DNA of 64,000 nt from Manduca sexta (lineage: Eukaryota > Arthropoda > Insecta > Lepidoptera > Sphingidae), in the NCBI RefSeq assembly GCF_014839805.1, contig NC_051130.1, positions 4,774,001 through 4,838,000 of the forward strand, in the 5' to 3' direction. A model generated the notes under the pieces. That model did no database searches. It was not told where the DNA came from and worked only from the letters and a program-made list of their open reading frames with translations. The number at the start of each line of letters is the position of its first letter. Position 1 is the stretch's first letter. A program made the translations under genes and the position numbers. This document shows, in pieces, positions 1-57,349 of the stretch.

Positions 1-54
1 GCCGAACTTGACAAACTGTAGAAATCACCACATAGTTGTCTCAACCTGAAAATT

Positions 55-465
55 ATGAAATACAGAAATTACTTTTAATACATTTACATGAATGAATCTA
101 TCCTAGCGGAATTTCGGCCACGGCGACTAATCTCAACAAAGATCAGCCAGGTACTCAGGACATATAGTACATAAGTGTGAATACACAGGTGCATTCTCTG
201 TTTCTTCACTCTCGTAGTCCGGCGAGATGGCAATCCGACAACACCGGAGGGAGCTTAGGCGCAAGACCTTCTACGTTCTTTTCGGAGGCACAGGGGTGTG
301 CCACCGCCAACTTCCCGACTTCAAGCTGCTACTGAGTAATTTTTAAGATGGTAAAACCCAGTCACCATTATTTTCGGCCCGACTAGGATTCGAACCCAGG
401 ACCTGTGCTATAGTCGTACTCGCTGCGTACGCATTACAACTACGCCACTGGTAGTGGTAGTCAGA
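55..465 (-). mobile_element. tRNA-derived SINE, family 1
   Basis: On the minus strand, an A-box-like TGGCGTAGTTGT (plus 436-447) and a B box GGTTCGAATCC (plus 386-396) lie in tRNA-like order, followed by a long body ending near the GCCGTGGCCGAAATTCC motif. The body matches a second copy at 57350-57640. Confidence 0.6.
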
Positions 466-639
466 TATACACATATATTTTTTGTGATTAATAATTACTA
501 TGTATTCTTAAGTATTACTACAGATTTGTTCAATCGATTGAGGTTTCTGAATTAGTTTGTATAATGCGGTACAAAAAAAATTGTCCGATAATTTATTTAT
601 AGAAAGACAGAAAATTATAGTGCTTTGAAAATCTTGTCC

Positions 640-764
640 TGGAATAAAAAGTAGCTTATGGTAAATCTGTCTACATACCAACTTCCATCAAAATCAGTTC
701 ATTGGTTTAGCTGTGAATGCATAACAGACAGACATACTTTTATGTTTATAAATTTAGTATGGAT
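640..764 (-). repeat. Helitron-related 5' end fragment
   Basis: Ends in ...TTTAGTATGGAT on plus, the reverse complement of a Helitron-type 5' terminus, with the CAGACAGACAT run typical of dispersed lepidopteran repeats. Truncated. Confidence 0.4.
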
Positions 765-786
765 GTAATTCTTACTTGTTGCATAC

Positions 787-971
787 CGCCTGGTTTTTAT
801 TATTGCTGTTCGTCTCCTTTTTGAAGAAACATGTTATGGGTCTATGATTTTTTAAGGACTGTAATGCTTTTTCTTTATTGATATACTTAATTTTTAAATC
901 TTTACATATTTTTTTCAATTCATCCATTTTTATAACTTCTCCATAATTATCAATACTCCAATCAGCACCTC
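787..971 (-). CDS. FAN1: FAN1-like exon 3 (SAP-like)
   Basis: Acceptor ATTGCAG|GAGG; 61 codons with a helical, Lys-rich SAP-like segment. The donor GCG|GTATGC at 786 is chosen because read-through stops only four codons later and the protein lacks its nuclease domain at this point. Confidence 0.55.
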
Positions 972-3110
972 CTGCAATGAACCAAATCGCGATTAATATG
1001 TATACAAAGGAAACTTCATAATTTTATAATTACTGTTTTATATTTGGTAAAAAAAAAACTTCACCATAAAAGGTGCTATAGCTCATCTATCTACACATAT
1101 TATAAATAACACCCCCTTTTCTGTCTGTATGTTTTCGATTTTCTCAAAATCTACTTAACGGATCTTTATGAAATTTGATATAGAGATAGTTTAAGACTCT
1201 GGGAAGGTTATAGGCTACTTTCTGTTCCGGTAAAATATATAGCGTGAATTTTATCCCCGAAAACTTCTTCACGTGGGCGTAGCCGCGCGGAAAAGCTAGT
1301 AATTTGTAATTAAAACTCACCACAAATGAGTATCCCATTTTGTACCAAATATTGTATCATTTCTTGTACTGTAGGTGTGTCACATTTTTTGTAATGCTCT
1401 TTGGAAATTTTTACAACATCATCATACCTATACCATAATGTTTTTCTCCAATACATTCTGCAGACTATCACAATGCCAGGTTTCACAGCATTAAAGCACT
1501 TGTTAATTATCTCTTGACTTTTCTCATCTAACAAATTCTTTAGTGATTCATTTCTTAAATAGTTATTAATTACTTTTAAAAGAAATATACCTGAAATAAA
1601 TTAATGTCGAATGATTAATGAGAAAAAAGTTCAGTTTATACCTAATTTAATATTGTGTCTACACCAGTGGTTCTCAAACTTTTTAAATGACGGAACCCTT
1701 TTGGGAAGCAAAATACTTGATGGAACCCTACAATAAAACAATTGTTTTTATAAGTGTATTTTTTATTAATCAGCATAATAAAAGTACAATGTCACAGTTA
1801 CTAATTATTATTGAGAGAGGTGTTTTGATTTTTTTTTCTAAATTCTTGCGGAACCCCGACAGAGGTATCACGGAACCCTAGGGTTCCGCGGAACACACTT
1901 AGAGTATAGCTGGTCTACACAATTATTTTAGTGTCTGTAAACATAACAACATAAATTTCTTAAATTAAATATTTTTTTATTTGTGCTACATATTTTTTTA
2001 TAAGTAATTTTTTTTTAGTTAATACATAGACCCAACTGAATCAAAGATGACCATAGTTTTAATTAATTTTAAGGAATATCCTGCTGTTTTTTGAAAGTAC
2101 ATATATACATACATACAACAAACACATACTTAATGTAGATGACCTTCTAAGTTTACAGAACCCAACCTGAAAATTCATTATAATTCTACGTACTATACTT
2201 AATTTTTTCTCTGAATAGATTTTTAGTCCAAGGTCTATTTGCCAAGGAAATTATTATTTTACCATACTACAGCTATGAGTAATCCAACACAAAAATGATT
2301 AAAAATTGGCTCAAATTCAATATATTTAAGAAAATTTATTATAGAAATGTGGGATGTATTATAGTATAGTGTGCGTGTGTGTGTGTGTGTGATTTATGAT
2401 TGTAGTAGGTACAACAATGACATTTAAAATCTCTACTTAAAAAGTCTTGTTTAGATTATTAATAATAAAATATAATATCATCACTATATTACATACTGTA
2501 CCATTATTAGGCACATGCCTCCTCTACTGACAGGGATTAGGCCTTAGTCCATCACACTGGTCTAGTGTGGATCAAAAGACTTCACATACCATAAAATTTT
2601 TATAAAGATCTTCAAAGGTATGCAGGTTTCCTCACTATGTTTTCGTTCACCATTAAAGCAAGTGATAAATTCACAAATATGCATATGGTTTTAGATAAGG
2701 CAAAGGTGTGTTGGGTTTTGAACTTCTGGACATTTGTTTGGCAGTTTGTTCCACAACTTACTAGGCTATAATAAATAGTTTATAGTAAAATAAGTCAGTA
2801 ACACAATTATGATTTAATATTATAACTTACTCTTATCATCTATGCCAGCACAAGCCTCCTTTAAAACACTATCCTCCATGGGGCACAGTGAGTCCATATC
2901 CAATCTCTTCTTGAATGGTTGTCTTTTGTTTACATAGCGCTTTTTTGTTGGCGAGTAGTACTTGCTCTTTGAACCAGGACTACGAGAAGTCGACGGTGAT
3001 ATTGCCTCCAAGGGAGTCAATTGTATACAGTCTGATGATGCATCACTTTCATCATCGGAATTACAACTTCTCTTGATGCCATTGTACCGGTCATTTGGCG
3101 TGTATGACAT
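787..3110 (-). CDS. FAN1: FAN1-like DNA-repair nuclease, 5' part (partial, three exons)
   Basis: Exons 3110-2831, 1590-1321 and 971-787 join in frame: the first ends with A before GTAAGT, the second begins GT after CAG (making AGT, Ser94), the second ends G before GTGAGT, the third begins GA after GCAG, and the third ends in phase 0 at a GTATGC donor. The 93-residue N-terminal part is Ser/Asp- and Lys-rich and unrecognised. From residue 94 the sequence fits FAN1: FLLKVINNYLRNESLKNLL, then CRMYWRKTLWYRY matching the family's LYVRLFQRK-type motif, then a SAP-like segment (MDELKKICKDLKIKYINKEK) and TCFFKK. No UBZ zinc finger is visible. The TPR and VRR nuclease parts must lie left of base 1. Known FAN1 role: nuclease recruited to stalled forks for crosslink repair. 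Recognition is by recalled motifs, so the name is moderate. Confidence 0.6.
1090..1300 (+). mobile_element. Short non-autonomous Helitron in FAN1-like intron 2
   Basis: Starts TCTACACATATTATAAA after an A and ends with a GC-rich palindrome (cgtgggcgtagccgcgcgg) and AAAAGCTAGT, the CTRRT end of Helitrons. The 211-bp element fills most of a 349-bp intron and lies 20 bp from the splice donor at 1320. Confidence 0.7.
1321..1590 (-). CDS. FAN1: FAN1-like exon 2
   Basis: Acceptor TTTCAG|GT, donor TTTGTG|GTGAGT. Encodes 89 full codons with the motif CRMYWRKTLWYRYDDVVKIS, the best match to the FAN1 family in this gene. Confidence 0.65.
1665..1912. mobile_element. hAT-type MITE with 8-bp target duplication
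   Basis: A 248-bp element beginning CAGTGGTTCTCAAAC, a classic hAT terminus, is flanked on both sides by GTCTACAC (1657-1664 and 1913-1920). The body repeats GGAACCC motifs in both directions. It sits in FAN1-like intron 1; no transposase frame. Confidence 0.8.
2371..2391. repeat. (GT)n microsatellite
   Basis: About ten GT units in the FAN1-like intron 1. Confidence 0.85.
2505..2735 (-). mobile_element. Truncated SINE, family 3
   Basis: The reverse complement carries the GAGGAAACCTGC...GTGTGGAACTAAGGCCTAATCCC signature seen in the full copies at 29632 and 44705. The tRNA-like head is degraded. It lies in FAN1-like intron 1. Confidence 0.6.
2831..3110 (-). CDS. FAN1: FAN1-like exon 1
   Basis: ATG at 3110 opens 93 codons rich in Ser, Asp and Lys (SDDESDASSDC; a basic patch KKRYVNKRQPFKKR that could be a nuclear localisation signal), with donor GATAAGA|GTAAGT at 2830. 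Low-complexity disorder is expected. Confidence 0.65.
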
Positions 3111-3654
3111 GATGCTGGAACAGAACTTTACTATAATTTATATTAATTTTTAAATATTTACTAGATGAATCTATATACCTAGTCAAAACCGAAACACTAT
3201 TTAAATTTGATTACCGACTAAAATGCACATAGGTCGGTTACAACATTAAACTAATCATATTTTTAACACCAATCTTTGAGTATCTTCGGTCTGGCGATTA
3301 CACTCCAGTAAAAAAAAAAAACAACTAATAAAACAAAAAGTAGTTTCAAACAATGAGCTATATATTTCTACGTACGAGATAGTTTTGACACTACTTTGCC
3401 GCTAAACCTACCTATATTGACTAAATTTGAAAGATAAATAACAAAACAATAGCTTTTATTTTAATTTATATTACCAAACATGTAATTATAATTTTCTTTT
3501 AGTATCTAACATGTAAGTCTTGTAGTAATTATAATTTACAAGTCAAAGAAAATGTCAATAATCACTGCGTTAAATTCACGGTAAAACTAAATTATAACAC
3601 CATTCACGGTTCACCAATAATAGCAACAGTTAGTGTTGCATATCAACAGTCTGC

Positions 3655-4008
3655 TATCGATAGTCTTGGTGAGATTAATGGTATCGATAGTCTATCGATA
3701 TTATTGTCACATCTCGATACTGTTGATACTATCGATAGTATCGATGGACCAGTAACTTTTCGATATCATTGCTTTTTCAATAGGTTTTGGTAAGGGCGAA
3801 TGGTTTATGCAATACTTTTGATACTGTCGTATGTATTATTATCGATAAAATCGAAAGTATTACTTTTATCAATATTATAGCTGGCAGAGAGCTTTCGATA
3901 GCATCAATAGTATTGACTGTATTAACTTAAGGCGATGCAATCTATAGTACATTAATTTATATCCTGAACAGTTTTCGAGATCAACCATCGATAGTCAAAC
4001 TATCGATT
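3655..4008. promoter_or_regulatory. Cluster of TATCGATA palindromes upstream of the FAN1-like gene
   Basis: Five exact copies of TATCGATA occur at 3655, 3682, 3693, 3730 and 3840, with near copies at 3739 (TATCGATG), 3986 (CATCGATA) and 4001 (TATCGATT). In Drosophila TATCGATA is the DRE site bound by DREF, common in promoters of replication and growth genes. The place, 545-900 bp upstream of the FAN1-like ATG, fits a promoter. That the site is used the same way here is inference. Confidence 0.55.
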
Positions 4009-4304
4009 CTTCTGCAACACTAGCAACAGTAATAATAACAGTAATAATAATAACCCATCACTATGGAAAACATAGTGATTTTTCTCAGAACAATAACCTA
4101 AACCATAATATTTAGTTATTAATTAATCTGAGGGTTTTTTACTCAGAGTTTTTTACTGAGGTTTTTTAACAAAGACAAACAGTGGTCTCGAACGTCAAAA
4201 TGCGAAATCAAGAGAGTTGCCAAGTAAAATCTTTATATTTGAATCAAAACTCGGGGAAAGAAAACAGATTAAATTAAATATTTTTATTTTAAATTTATAT
4301 ATTA

Positions 4305-5318
4305 TCTATACTTCTATACCATTATATAAAGCTGAAGAGTTTGTTTGTTTGTTTGTTTGTTTGAACGCGCTAATCTCAGGAACTATCGGTCCAAACCGAA
4401 AAATTCTTTTTGCGTTGGATAGCCCTGTGTTCGTGGAGTGCTATAGGCTATATATCATCACGCTATACCTAATAGGAGCGGAGCAGTAATGGCTAATCTC
4501 AGGAACTACCGGTCAAAACTGAAAAATTCTTTTTGCGTTGGATAGCTCTTTGTTCGTGGAGTGATATAGGCTATATATCATCACGCTATATTCAATAGGA
4601 GCGGAGCAGTAATGGCTAATCTCAGGAACTACCGATTCAAACTGAAAAAATATTTTTGGGTTGAATAGTCCTTTGTTTGCGGAGTGCTGAAAATCATATA
4701 TCATCACGCTATGACTAATAGGAGCGGAGGAGTAATGGCTAATCTCAGGAACTACCGGTTTCAACTAAAAAATCGTTTTGTGTTGGATAGCGCTTTATTT
4801 ATGGACCGCTATAAGCTATATATCATCACGCTATGACCAATAGGACCGGAGCAGTAATGGCTAATCTCAGGAACTACCGGTTTGAACTGAAAAAATCTTT
4901 TTGTGTTGGATAGCCCTTAGTTCCTGGAGTGCTATAGGCTATATATCATCACGCTATGACCAATAGGAGCGGAGCAGTAATGAAACATGTTGCAAAAACG
5001 GGGAAAATTATAAGTTTTGAGCGCTTCTGTTGCCTGCGCTGCGTAAACGGTTAAAGTTATGCAACAATGATGTATGACGGGATTGTTCCACTTTAAAAGT
5101 TCTAAAAAATATATTATAAAACAAAGTCCCCCGCTGCATCTGTCTGTCTGAACGTGTTAAACTCAAAAACTATCCAACGTATTAAGATGAAATTTGGTAT
5201 GGAGACAGTTTCAGACCCTGGGAAGAATCTAGGCTCCCGGGAAACTACTAGTTTTATAACGGAAAACTTTAGCCTGAAAAACTTTATAACGCGGGCGGAG
5301 CCGCGGGCAAAAGCTAGT
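4305..5318 (+). mobile_element. Non-autonomous Helitron with five internal tandem units
   Basis: Starts TCTATACTTCTATACC directly after A, has a (TTTG)n run at 4340, then units beginning TAATCTCAGGAACTA at 4371, 4494, 4617, 4740 and 4862 (122-123 bp each), and ends with the hairpin GCGGGCGGAGCCGCGGGC and AAAAGCTAGT followed by T. Insertion between A and T fits Helitron rules. No Rep/helicase frame is present, so it is mobilised in trans if at all. Confidence 0.8.
4371..4980 (+). repeat. Tandem array, 5 x about 123 bp, inside Helitron
   Basis: Each unit runs from TAATCTCAGGAACTA to GGAGCGGAGCAGTAATGG with point differences. The same unit occurs three times in the Helitron at 58637 and once at 9830. 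Confidence 0.85.
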
Positions 5319-5545
5319 TATTAATATTAGCTTTGTCCTTTGAAGACAGTGGTGAAACGATAGGAAGATTTCACATATCCTCTAAATTCTTACACAGAAC
5401 TTCTCTTGATATAAGTAGATCTCAGTTATTCACGGATATAAAAGGAAAAAAGAAGAAAGGGAAAACAAAAAAATACCACATACGAATTAAATATATAATA
5501 TATTATGTATACTTGTATATGTGTGCTGACACGTTACGGTACTGA
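5318..5545 (+). CDS. Possible terminal exon or chance open frame with basic tail
   Basis: An open plus-strand frame starts right after the Helitron end; an AG at 5329-5330 could be an acceptor. The first 47 residues look protein-like (SFEDSGETIGRFHISSKFLH, then a basic run GKKKKGKTKK), but the last 20 look like AT-rich noncoding translation. There is no ATG, no upstream exon that joins in phase and no recognised homology. An AATAAA lies at about 5646. It may be a real last exon of a plus-strand gene, or chance. Confidence 0.2.
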   Translation, partial: LLILALSFEDSGETIGRFHISSKFLHRTSLDISRSQLFTDIKGKKKKGKTKKYHIRIKYIIYYVYLYMCADTLRY

Positions 5546-6749
5546 CACGCTTCTGATAATTTTGTTTACATATTGAGTGTAAAAATTAAATTCGTAATTG
5601 TTAGATAAAGAGTAGACATTTGTAGGTCATTACAGTAGCATAAGAATAAAATTATCGATAACAGAAATCGATTTATTTTACAACACTAGATCGTTGCTCA
5701 GATGTAATACTTTTCAACAACAGATGACGCTTTTAATAATTTTAAGTGAATTGCCCTCTACCGCGCAAAAGATGAAACATTTTCTAGTTTACTATACTAT
5801 AGGTATTTATAACTATCGCATGTGCGCAAAATTTTTGTATGACATTCTTCACAAAGCATGCGTTCTTCCTAATATCCGCCTTTTATACTCTTAGAACTCT
5901 TTGAATCATGTAAATTGCAGGTGATACTCATGTTCACCGTGTCACCTAATAAGGTAATTAAATAATATTTTCCTTTATCTACTCCATAAGTCACGTACTG
6001 TATCTTACGTAGTAATGCAATACTCTTTATATTTGATTATCTTTCTAGCGTAAATGACAATAAATTGAAGAATGACATTTGCAATCTTTGCATTTGCAAT
6101 TTATAAGCAGTTGTTTCATTATTTTAATAATTATTATAGTTTCCATCAAAGAGCGTTACAATACTTCGGATATATATTATTATTGGCTTTGGCTTACACA
6201 TTTATTACAATCAAAGCATATAAGTATTTTTACGGATTGCATCTTTAGTACGGATATATTTATAAAAAAGTACACGCGATCAATAAGCATTTTATGAAGC
6301 AATGTATTATGTATTTGTGCCGTTATTGATAATGTCCACAGTTTCTGCGTTATCAGTTTTGTTTCTGTACTGCAAGAACCGAGGGAACCGAAGAAAAGGA
6401 TACATGGACGTTAAGGAGAAGCCTTGCGATGAACAGCCTTGAACGCTTACTGTTATTGTTAGTAAATACTTAATTAATATGTTATATTTTTATTTGCGTA
6501 ATTTTACTTTGTTCCTTCCATAACTAGGCAGAATATAGCTTACCTAATACCTTTAAAAACTATAATCGGCAGTACGTATCGAGATATAAAGAGATAATTA
6601 TTCTCAGCAATGAATTAAACACATGGGCTTTAAAAATGTATAATCGGCTAGTTTCGGCTTCGTACGGCTGTCTCTGTCACGTATACGTAGTTTTGTAGCC
6701 GGCTTACCGATGTTCCTTCTAGTCTTACGAACCAAATTTAGGACAATCA

Positions 6750-6930
6750 GTAAGCTGGCTATAATCTTTTATAAAGCTGAAGGATTCGTTTATTTGAATA
6801 CGCTAAATTCGGGTCCTACTACTCCACCGATTGATTTTTTTTCACTAATCGGAAGCTACATTACTCTCGAGTGCTCTAGGCTACTTTTGTTCCCGGGAAT
6901 ATATTTGGTACCATGCACAAACATAATATT
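6750..6930 (+). repeat. Decayed Helitron 5' fragment
   Basis: Contains TATAAAGCTGAAGGATTCGTTTATTTGAATACGCTAAAT, the diverged start of the same Helitron family, followed by GTGCTCTAGGCTAC. The 3' half is lost. Confidence 0.45.
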
Positions 6931-6979
6931 TATTATCTATTTGACTGCAATAGGTCAATTAAATGTTTAAATAAAAAAC

Positions 6980-8940
6980 AATAAATTTGTAACATTATTT
7001 ATTAAAATATATTCTACTAAAATTCATAACATAGTATGTACATTTTCAACAGTACACCTCAATAGGGTAATAAGGCACCTATTTCTTATACATATTACTA
7101 ATTCTAAGGCGTTTCAAACCCACAAACGTTTCAACACATTTCGTGCATTACTTTCACCATTTATATTTATACCAACATAACAGGAAAAGTATTAGATTGA
7201 GCATTCAATAACAAACATTTGAACATTACTTGTTGAACACATCATTGTGTATATAAGGACAACAAGCTCTTGAAAAGAAATTTACATTAAAATATAATAT
7301 AAATTTATAACAAATCCCACATATAACGTTACTCCTGCGCCCACGTTAATAAACATCTAACCTTCTTACAATTTACCATCACCTAATTTTATTTATCAAT
7401 GGTAACACATATAGTACGTATTTCGAATACTTTGACTATTAGCAGTCTGAATTTGGCTCGAAGTCAATAAATAACAATTTATACTATATCCCTAAAATAC
7501 AAATATCAAATTCCAATAACAAATTTGTTTAACACGACATTATTCGATTATAAACGTGTCACACAGCCCATCTGAACGTTCAATGCATAAAAACATAATA
7601 TTAATGCTTACAGCTAAAATATGTTATAATTGGCAAATGTGGTAAACCTACACCTATGCACAAAACGTTTAAATATAAAAATACAGGCACCTAAAAGCTT
7701 CAAAAATGTCATTGCACACAATGGACTATTCCCATCCCCATTGAATGATTCTTATATTGTTATATCGTCATTATATATAATATTCCACTTCGTCACAAAT
7801 AATTTCAGGTGCGTATGCGTCACTTACCTATATATTTTGTTTAATCCAACTAGACATTCATCTTTGTATGGAAAATAATTTATATTCGCTTTCAAGTGTT
7901 TTTTTTAATAACTCTAACAATATACTTTGAAATACAATTCGATAAATAAGTCACAATTCCAATATAAAATATACTTGAGTGGATCTTTTGATATCTTTTT
8001 CTTACTACATAAAATCTTTAAGTCATTGAAAAATAACAAGAAAATGTTCAATGAAAACGTATGTTAACAGTCTAAAAAGATAGTCATGTTTCCTCTAGTA
8101 ACAATTATAAAGACTATCCTCTTCGCACATAATTCGAAAGTCCATAAAGAATACTATAAAGTTATTTATTACAAACTATATTGCAATATTCTACGATAGT
8201 GCCACTTAGTGACGTATACAATAACATTCACATCTTTTTGGTACTACCACCAGGGCCTTAATATTCAAAATCATATTTAGCATCCGTCGTCACCTTTAAA
8301 TTAACATAATTTTACATTTGTACGCCGTTACTTATAATTATTTTCCAGCCTGGTCCATAGCCAAGTTAACACGTCTAAATACAATCACGATTTGTGTAAA
8401 GACGAAGTAGTTATTGAATACAGATATAAACAAATTATTTCCCGAATACGGAGTAAAGCACTAAATCGATAACCGAATAGAGATAGCTTACCGAGTAAGG
8501 CACATTATTCATTTTGATCAACAAAGACGCCTATATACCTTGTATAATCAGTCAGTAGGTTTGCTACAAGTAATTTGATTCCATAATAGACGTATGATTC
8601 ACGATGACTGATCGATCAAACGCTGGAGCTTGTATTACGATAGGGCTTGAACTGACAACACAGTATAGCCACGGTTTTGCAGCGCGAGCTTACTAACTTT
8701 TCTCGCTGGTTAACGACGGCCATTGTACTGCCACACAGACTCGTCGCTGTTTGCGAATGTGGGGAGGTAGGGGAGCAGTGCCGCAACTAATTCTTTATGC
8801 GTTCCGGTGCGAGTTTCTATATCTGCGCTCATGTATGACCCAAAACTTGGTCTTAGTTTGGACATTTCGGTGTCTCTGAAGCCTGCGCTCAGCGTGTGGG
8901 CACTGCTGGCACAGTCCTCGTTACGGCACAGTGGAGGAGC
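6980..8940 (-). other. Hnf4: Probable HNF4 3' untranslated region
   Basis: About 1.96 kb of AT-rich DNA free of recognised repeats follows the HNF4 stop. An AATAAA signal in minus orientation (plus-strand tttatt at 6998-7003) could end the transcript near 6980. Other tttatt matches lie closer to the stop, so the true end may be shorter. No coding sequence was found in it. Confidence 0.45.
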
Positions 8941-54876
<45,936 letters not shown>

Positions 54877-55199
54877 TTTACGTTTTTCTCTACACTTTAA
54901 TTCACAACAAAAACGTTTAATATCTTTAGTGAGGACTTAACATGTTTTGATTTCTTGTAAATCACTGAGGAATTTCACTTAAAGTTGTATTTTTACCAAG
55001 ATTAGATCGGTATCACCATAACACTTGATTGCCGGTTTGGGAAGTAGTACACGATAGTGCGAGCCCACGTTGTTTGAGTTTGGAGTATGTCACCGACGTC
55101 TCGTAACTATCTGCTCTGTGCATAAATGGCGTAAACAAGCCCACTGTCTCGGTTTATTGGTGTTTCGCGTGGAGTATTATTTTAAACGATAACGCGTTT

Positions 55200-55315
55200 A
55201 GAGTGATAGGCGGGGGCTGCACAGCACACGACACACGGCGAGGTGTATGGCGCGCCGTCTCCGCGCGGGTCGCGGCTCGACTCGCACCGCGCCGCGCTCG
55301 CATCAGCTGATCCAC
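55200..55315 (-). promoter_or_regulatory. Hnf4: Probable distal HNF4 promoter (CpG-rich block)
   Basis: A GC- and CpG-rich stretch about 330-440 bp upstream of the distal ATG at 54876, followed on the minus strand by an AT-rich leader with no long frame. Its position and composition parallel the GC block before the proximal first exon. No TATA box is clearly placed. Confidence 0.4.
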
Positions 55316-55839
55316 TATAAATAATATGGAATTATTTCAATGCAGTCGAACTGTTTGCTAACCGTTGCCTTTGGTGGTTCGCAGCCGTTGATGCAGCGAT
55401 GACAAGAGTGATGATTTGTTTAAATGCGTTCGTTGCTAACACTTTGTATTTGTAGATGCCATTATAAAAGCTATCGTTTTATCGTTTCAAGTTCTAAAGC
55501 AACTAATTAAATGTGTTTTGTGACTAGTAAGTAAACTTATTTCACTTTGTAATTGAATATTTAATTAATAGCATTTATGGTTATTTAAATTAGTTAAGAT
55601 TTTCTTTCATTTTCGTCCGTTAAACTAACATGCCGGCAGCTATGTGGTTCTCGAAGCAAAAGATTTTGTTAAATTTAATGTTTTAATTAATGCCAACCAA
55701 GTTTGCATTTAAAATGTAGCTAAAAATTATAATATACTCAATTATATTTTTTATTCTCTTATGCTCGAACTTTTTTGATTTATTTCGACCCACTCAGATT
55801 CTCGAATCAAATATTATATTCCTATATGGTTTTTATTGT

Positions 55840-56220
55840 TAGTTTCATCATCATCAAAATCGGCTTTTAGCAGTCTACTGCTGGACATAGGCAACATCTA
55901 ATACTCGCCATTTTTCTTTGTCTCCGGATTGTTACATACAGCATCTGCCAGCGACTTTACGCAAAATGTCATTCCACCTGGCTTGATGGCATCCTACACT
56001 ACACATGCCAACTCGTAGTCACCATTCAAGAACTTTACTCCAGGTTCTTCAACTAATATGATCACTACCAATTCAGCTTACTAATCCTATGTGCTTTGTC
56101 AGTGAAGTTCATTCTCTGTCGGATACCCTGGTTACAAATTTTATCTTTCCGAGAAACTCCGCGAGTGACACGTCCCATAGCTGCTGAGTGACTTTGAACT
56201 GGTATACCAGTTGGCTAGGT
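55840..56220 (-). mobile_element. LINE fragment, 3' part, reversed
   Basis: CATCATCATC followed by GGCTTTTAGCAGTCTACTGCTGGACATAGGC is the reversed tail of a common lepidopteran LINE; frames in the remaining 300 bp are broken. A shorter piece is at 56582-56635. Confidence 0.5.
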
Positions 56221-56254
56221 GCTATTAGCTATTAGGTTTTTTTTTTCATTTCAA

Positions 56255-56840
56255 TGTTCCAGTTGTAAGGGTTCCGTACATCAAAGGAACCCTTATAAGA
56301 TCATTGTTGTTTGCCTGTGTTTCAAGGCCTCTTTTTCTCAAGAACTAAGAAATACTCGGGTCTACGGTCTGTTTTCAGCTGTGGAAACATCTAACTTGTA
56401 AGTCAAAAGATATGATTGTTTATGTGGCATATTTTTGCATATTTTACGATTTCACAAGGGAATCTGAACCTTTAGGGTACTTCCTGTTAATGTAGGATCA
56501 TGTAATTTGGCAAAAAGCAATGTTCTACAGTACATGGGAAGCAAAAATCTAAACACTGTAAATATATACGTACTTTAATAATTATCATCAGTCGCAGGAT
56601 GTCCAATGCTGAACATGGGCCTCCCCAAAGATTTCCAGACAAATCTATTGAAAAAATAAAGTATAATAAAAAAAGTAAATTTACTATTACAAACTAATTA
56701 CTTGCGTTTGGTGCAATTACCGTATCTAGAGATAGAATAGCAAAGATAAGTTTGTCAAGTTTGAATTTAGATTACTTATCTTACCCAAAACTTTGCACGG
56801 AACCCTCAGTACGCGAGTTCTACTCGCCTTCGTCCGTTTT
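56255..56840 (+). repeat. Dispersed GGGTTCCGTACAT element
   Basis: Starts AAGGGTTCCGTACATCAAAGGAACCCTTAT and ends CACGGAACCCTCAGTACGCGAG...CGTTTTTTTT; the middle matches motifs I recall from a frequent lepidopteran element (ACTTCCTGTTAATGTAGGATCATG, TTGGCAAAAAGCAA). A LINE piece lies inside. Confidence 0.55.
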
Positions 56841-57349
56841 TTTTATTTACTTTGATCTACAAAGTGTGGTTGTATTCTTATACTCTACAGTATCATATAC
56901 ACACGGCTACATCATAACTTTTTTCAGCATAGGCAGAGATGTTATCTATATATTAAACCAAGTCGAATAAAACTGGAAAGGATAAAACATACCAGAAGTC
57001 TTCGGTGACACATTATTTTATTTGTATGTTTTATAAGTATTTTTATCAGATATTCGCTTATCTGACCTAGTAATAACCATTTTATGAATGCTCGTATATC
57101 AACAAATATAAGTACACATTAATATACAGGTATGTATATACTTGTTGCGTAATTTGTTTCATATTTGCTTACTCACGCGCTAAGTAAACGAATTAGTTTT
57201 GATAAATTGGTATCCTTTTTTTAATCTGAATGATATGAGTGCAATAAAAAGCTGTAAATATATATTATAGTCAGGAGACCTAATTAAAAAGAGTTAAAAA
57301 ATCCTCTTTTTACCTATACGGCTATTAAACCTGTCCTTCGATTAGTTCG

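Noticed and set aside
386..447. tRNA gene on the minus strand
   Set aside because: A and B boxes are present but the flanks do not fold into an acceptor stem and a SINE body follows; same for 44709-44764.
4513..4764. Repeat protein with two similar halves (VVPEISHYSSAPI)
   Set aside because: The similarity comes from the Helitron tandem units read in one frame; no start, no expression signal.
4371..4980. CRISPR-like array
   Set aside because: The units are contiguous 123-bp tandem repeats within a eukaryotic Helitron, without spacers.
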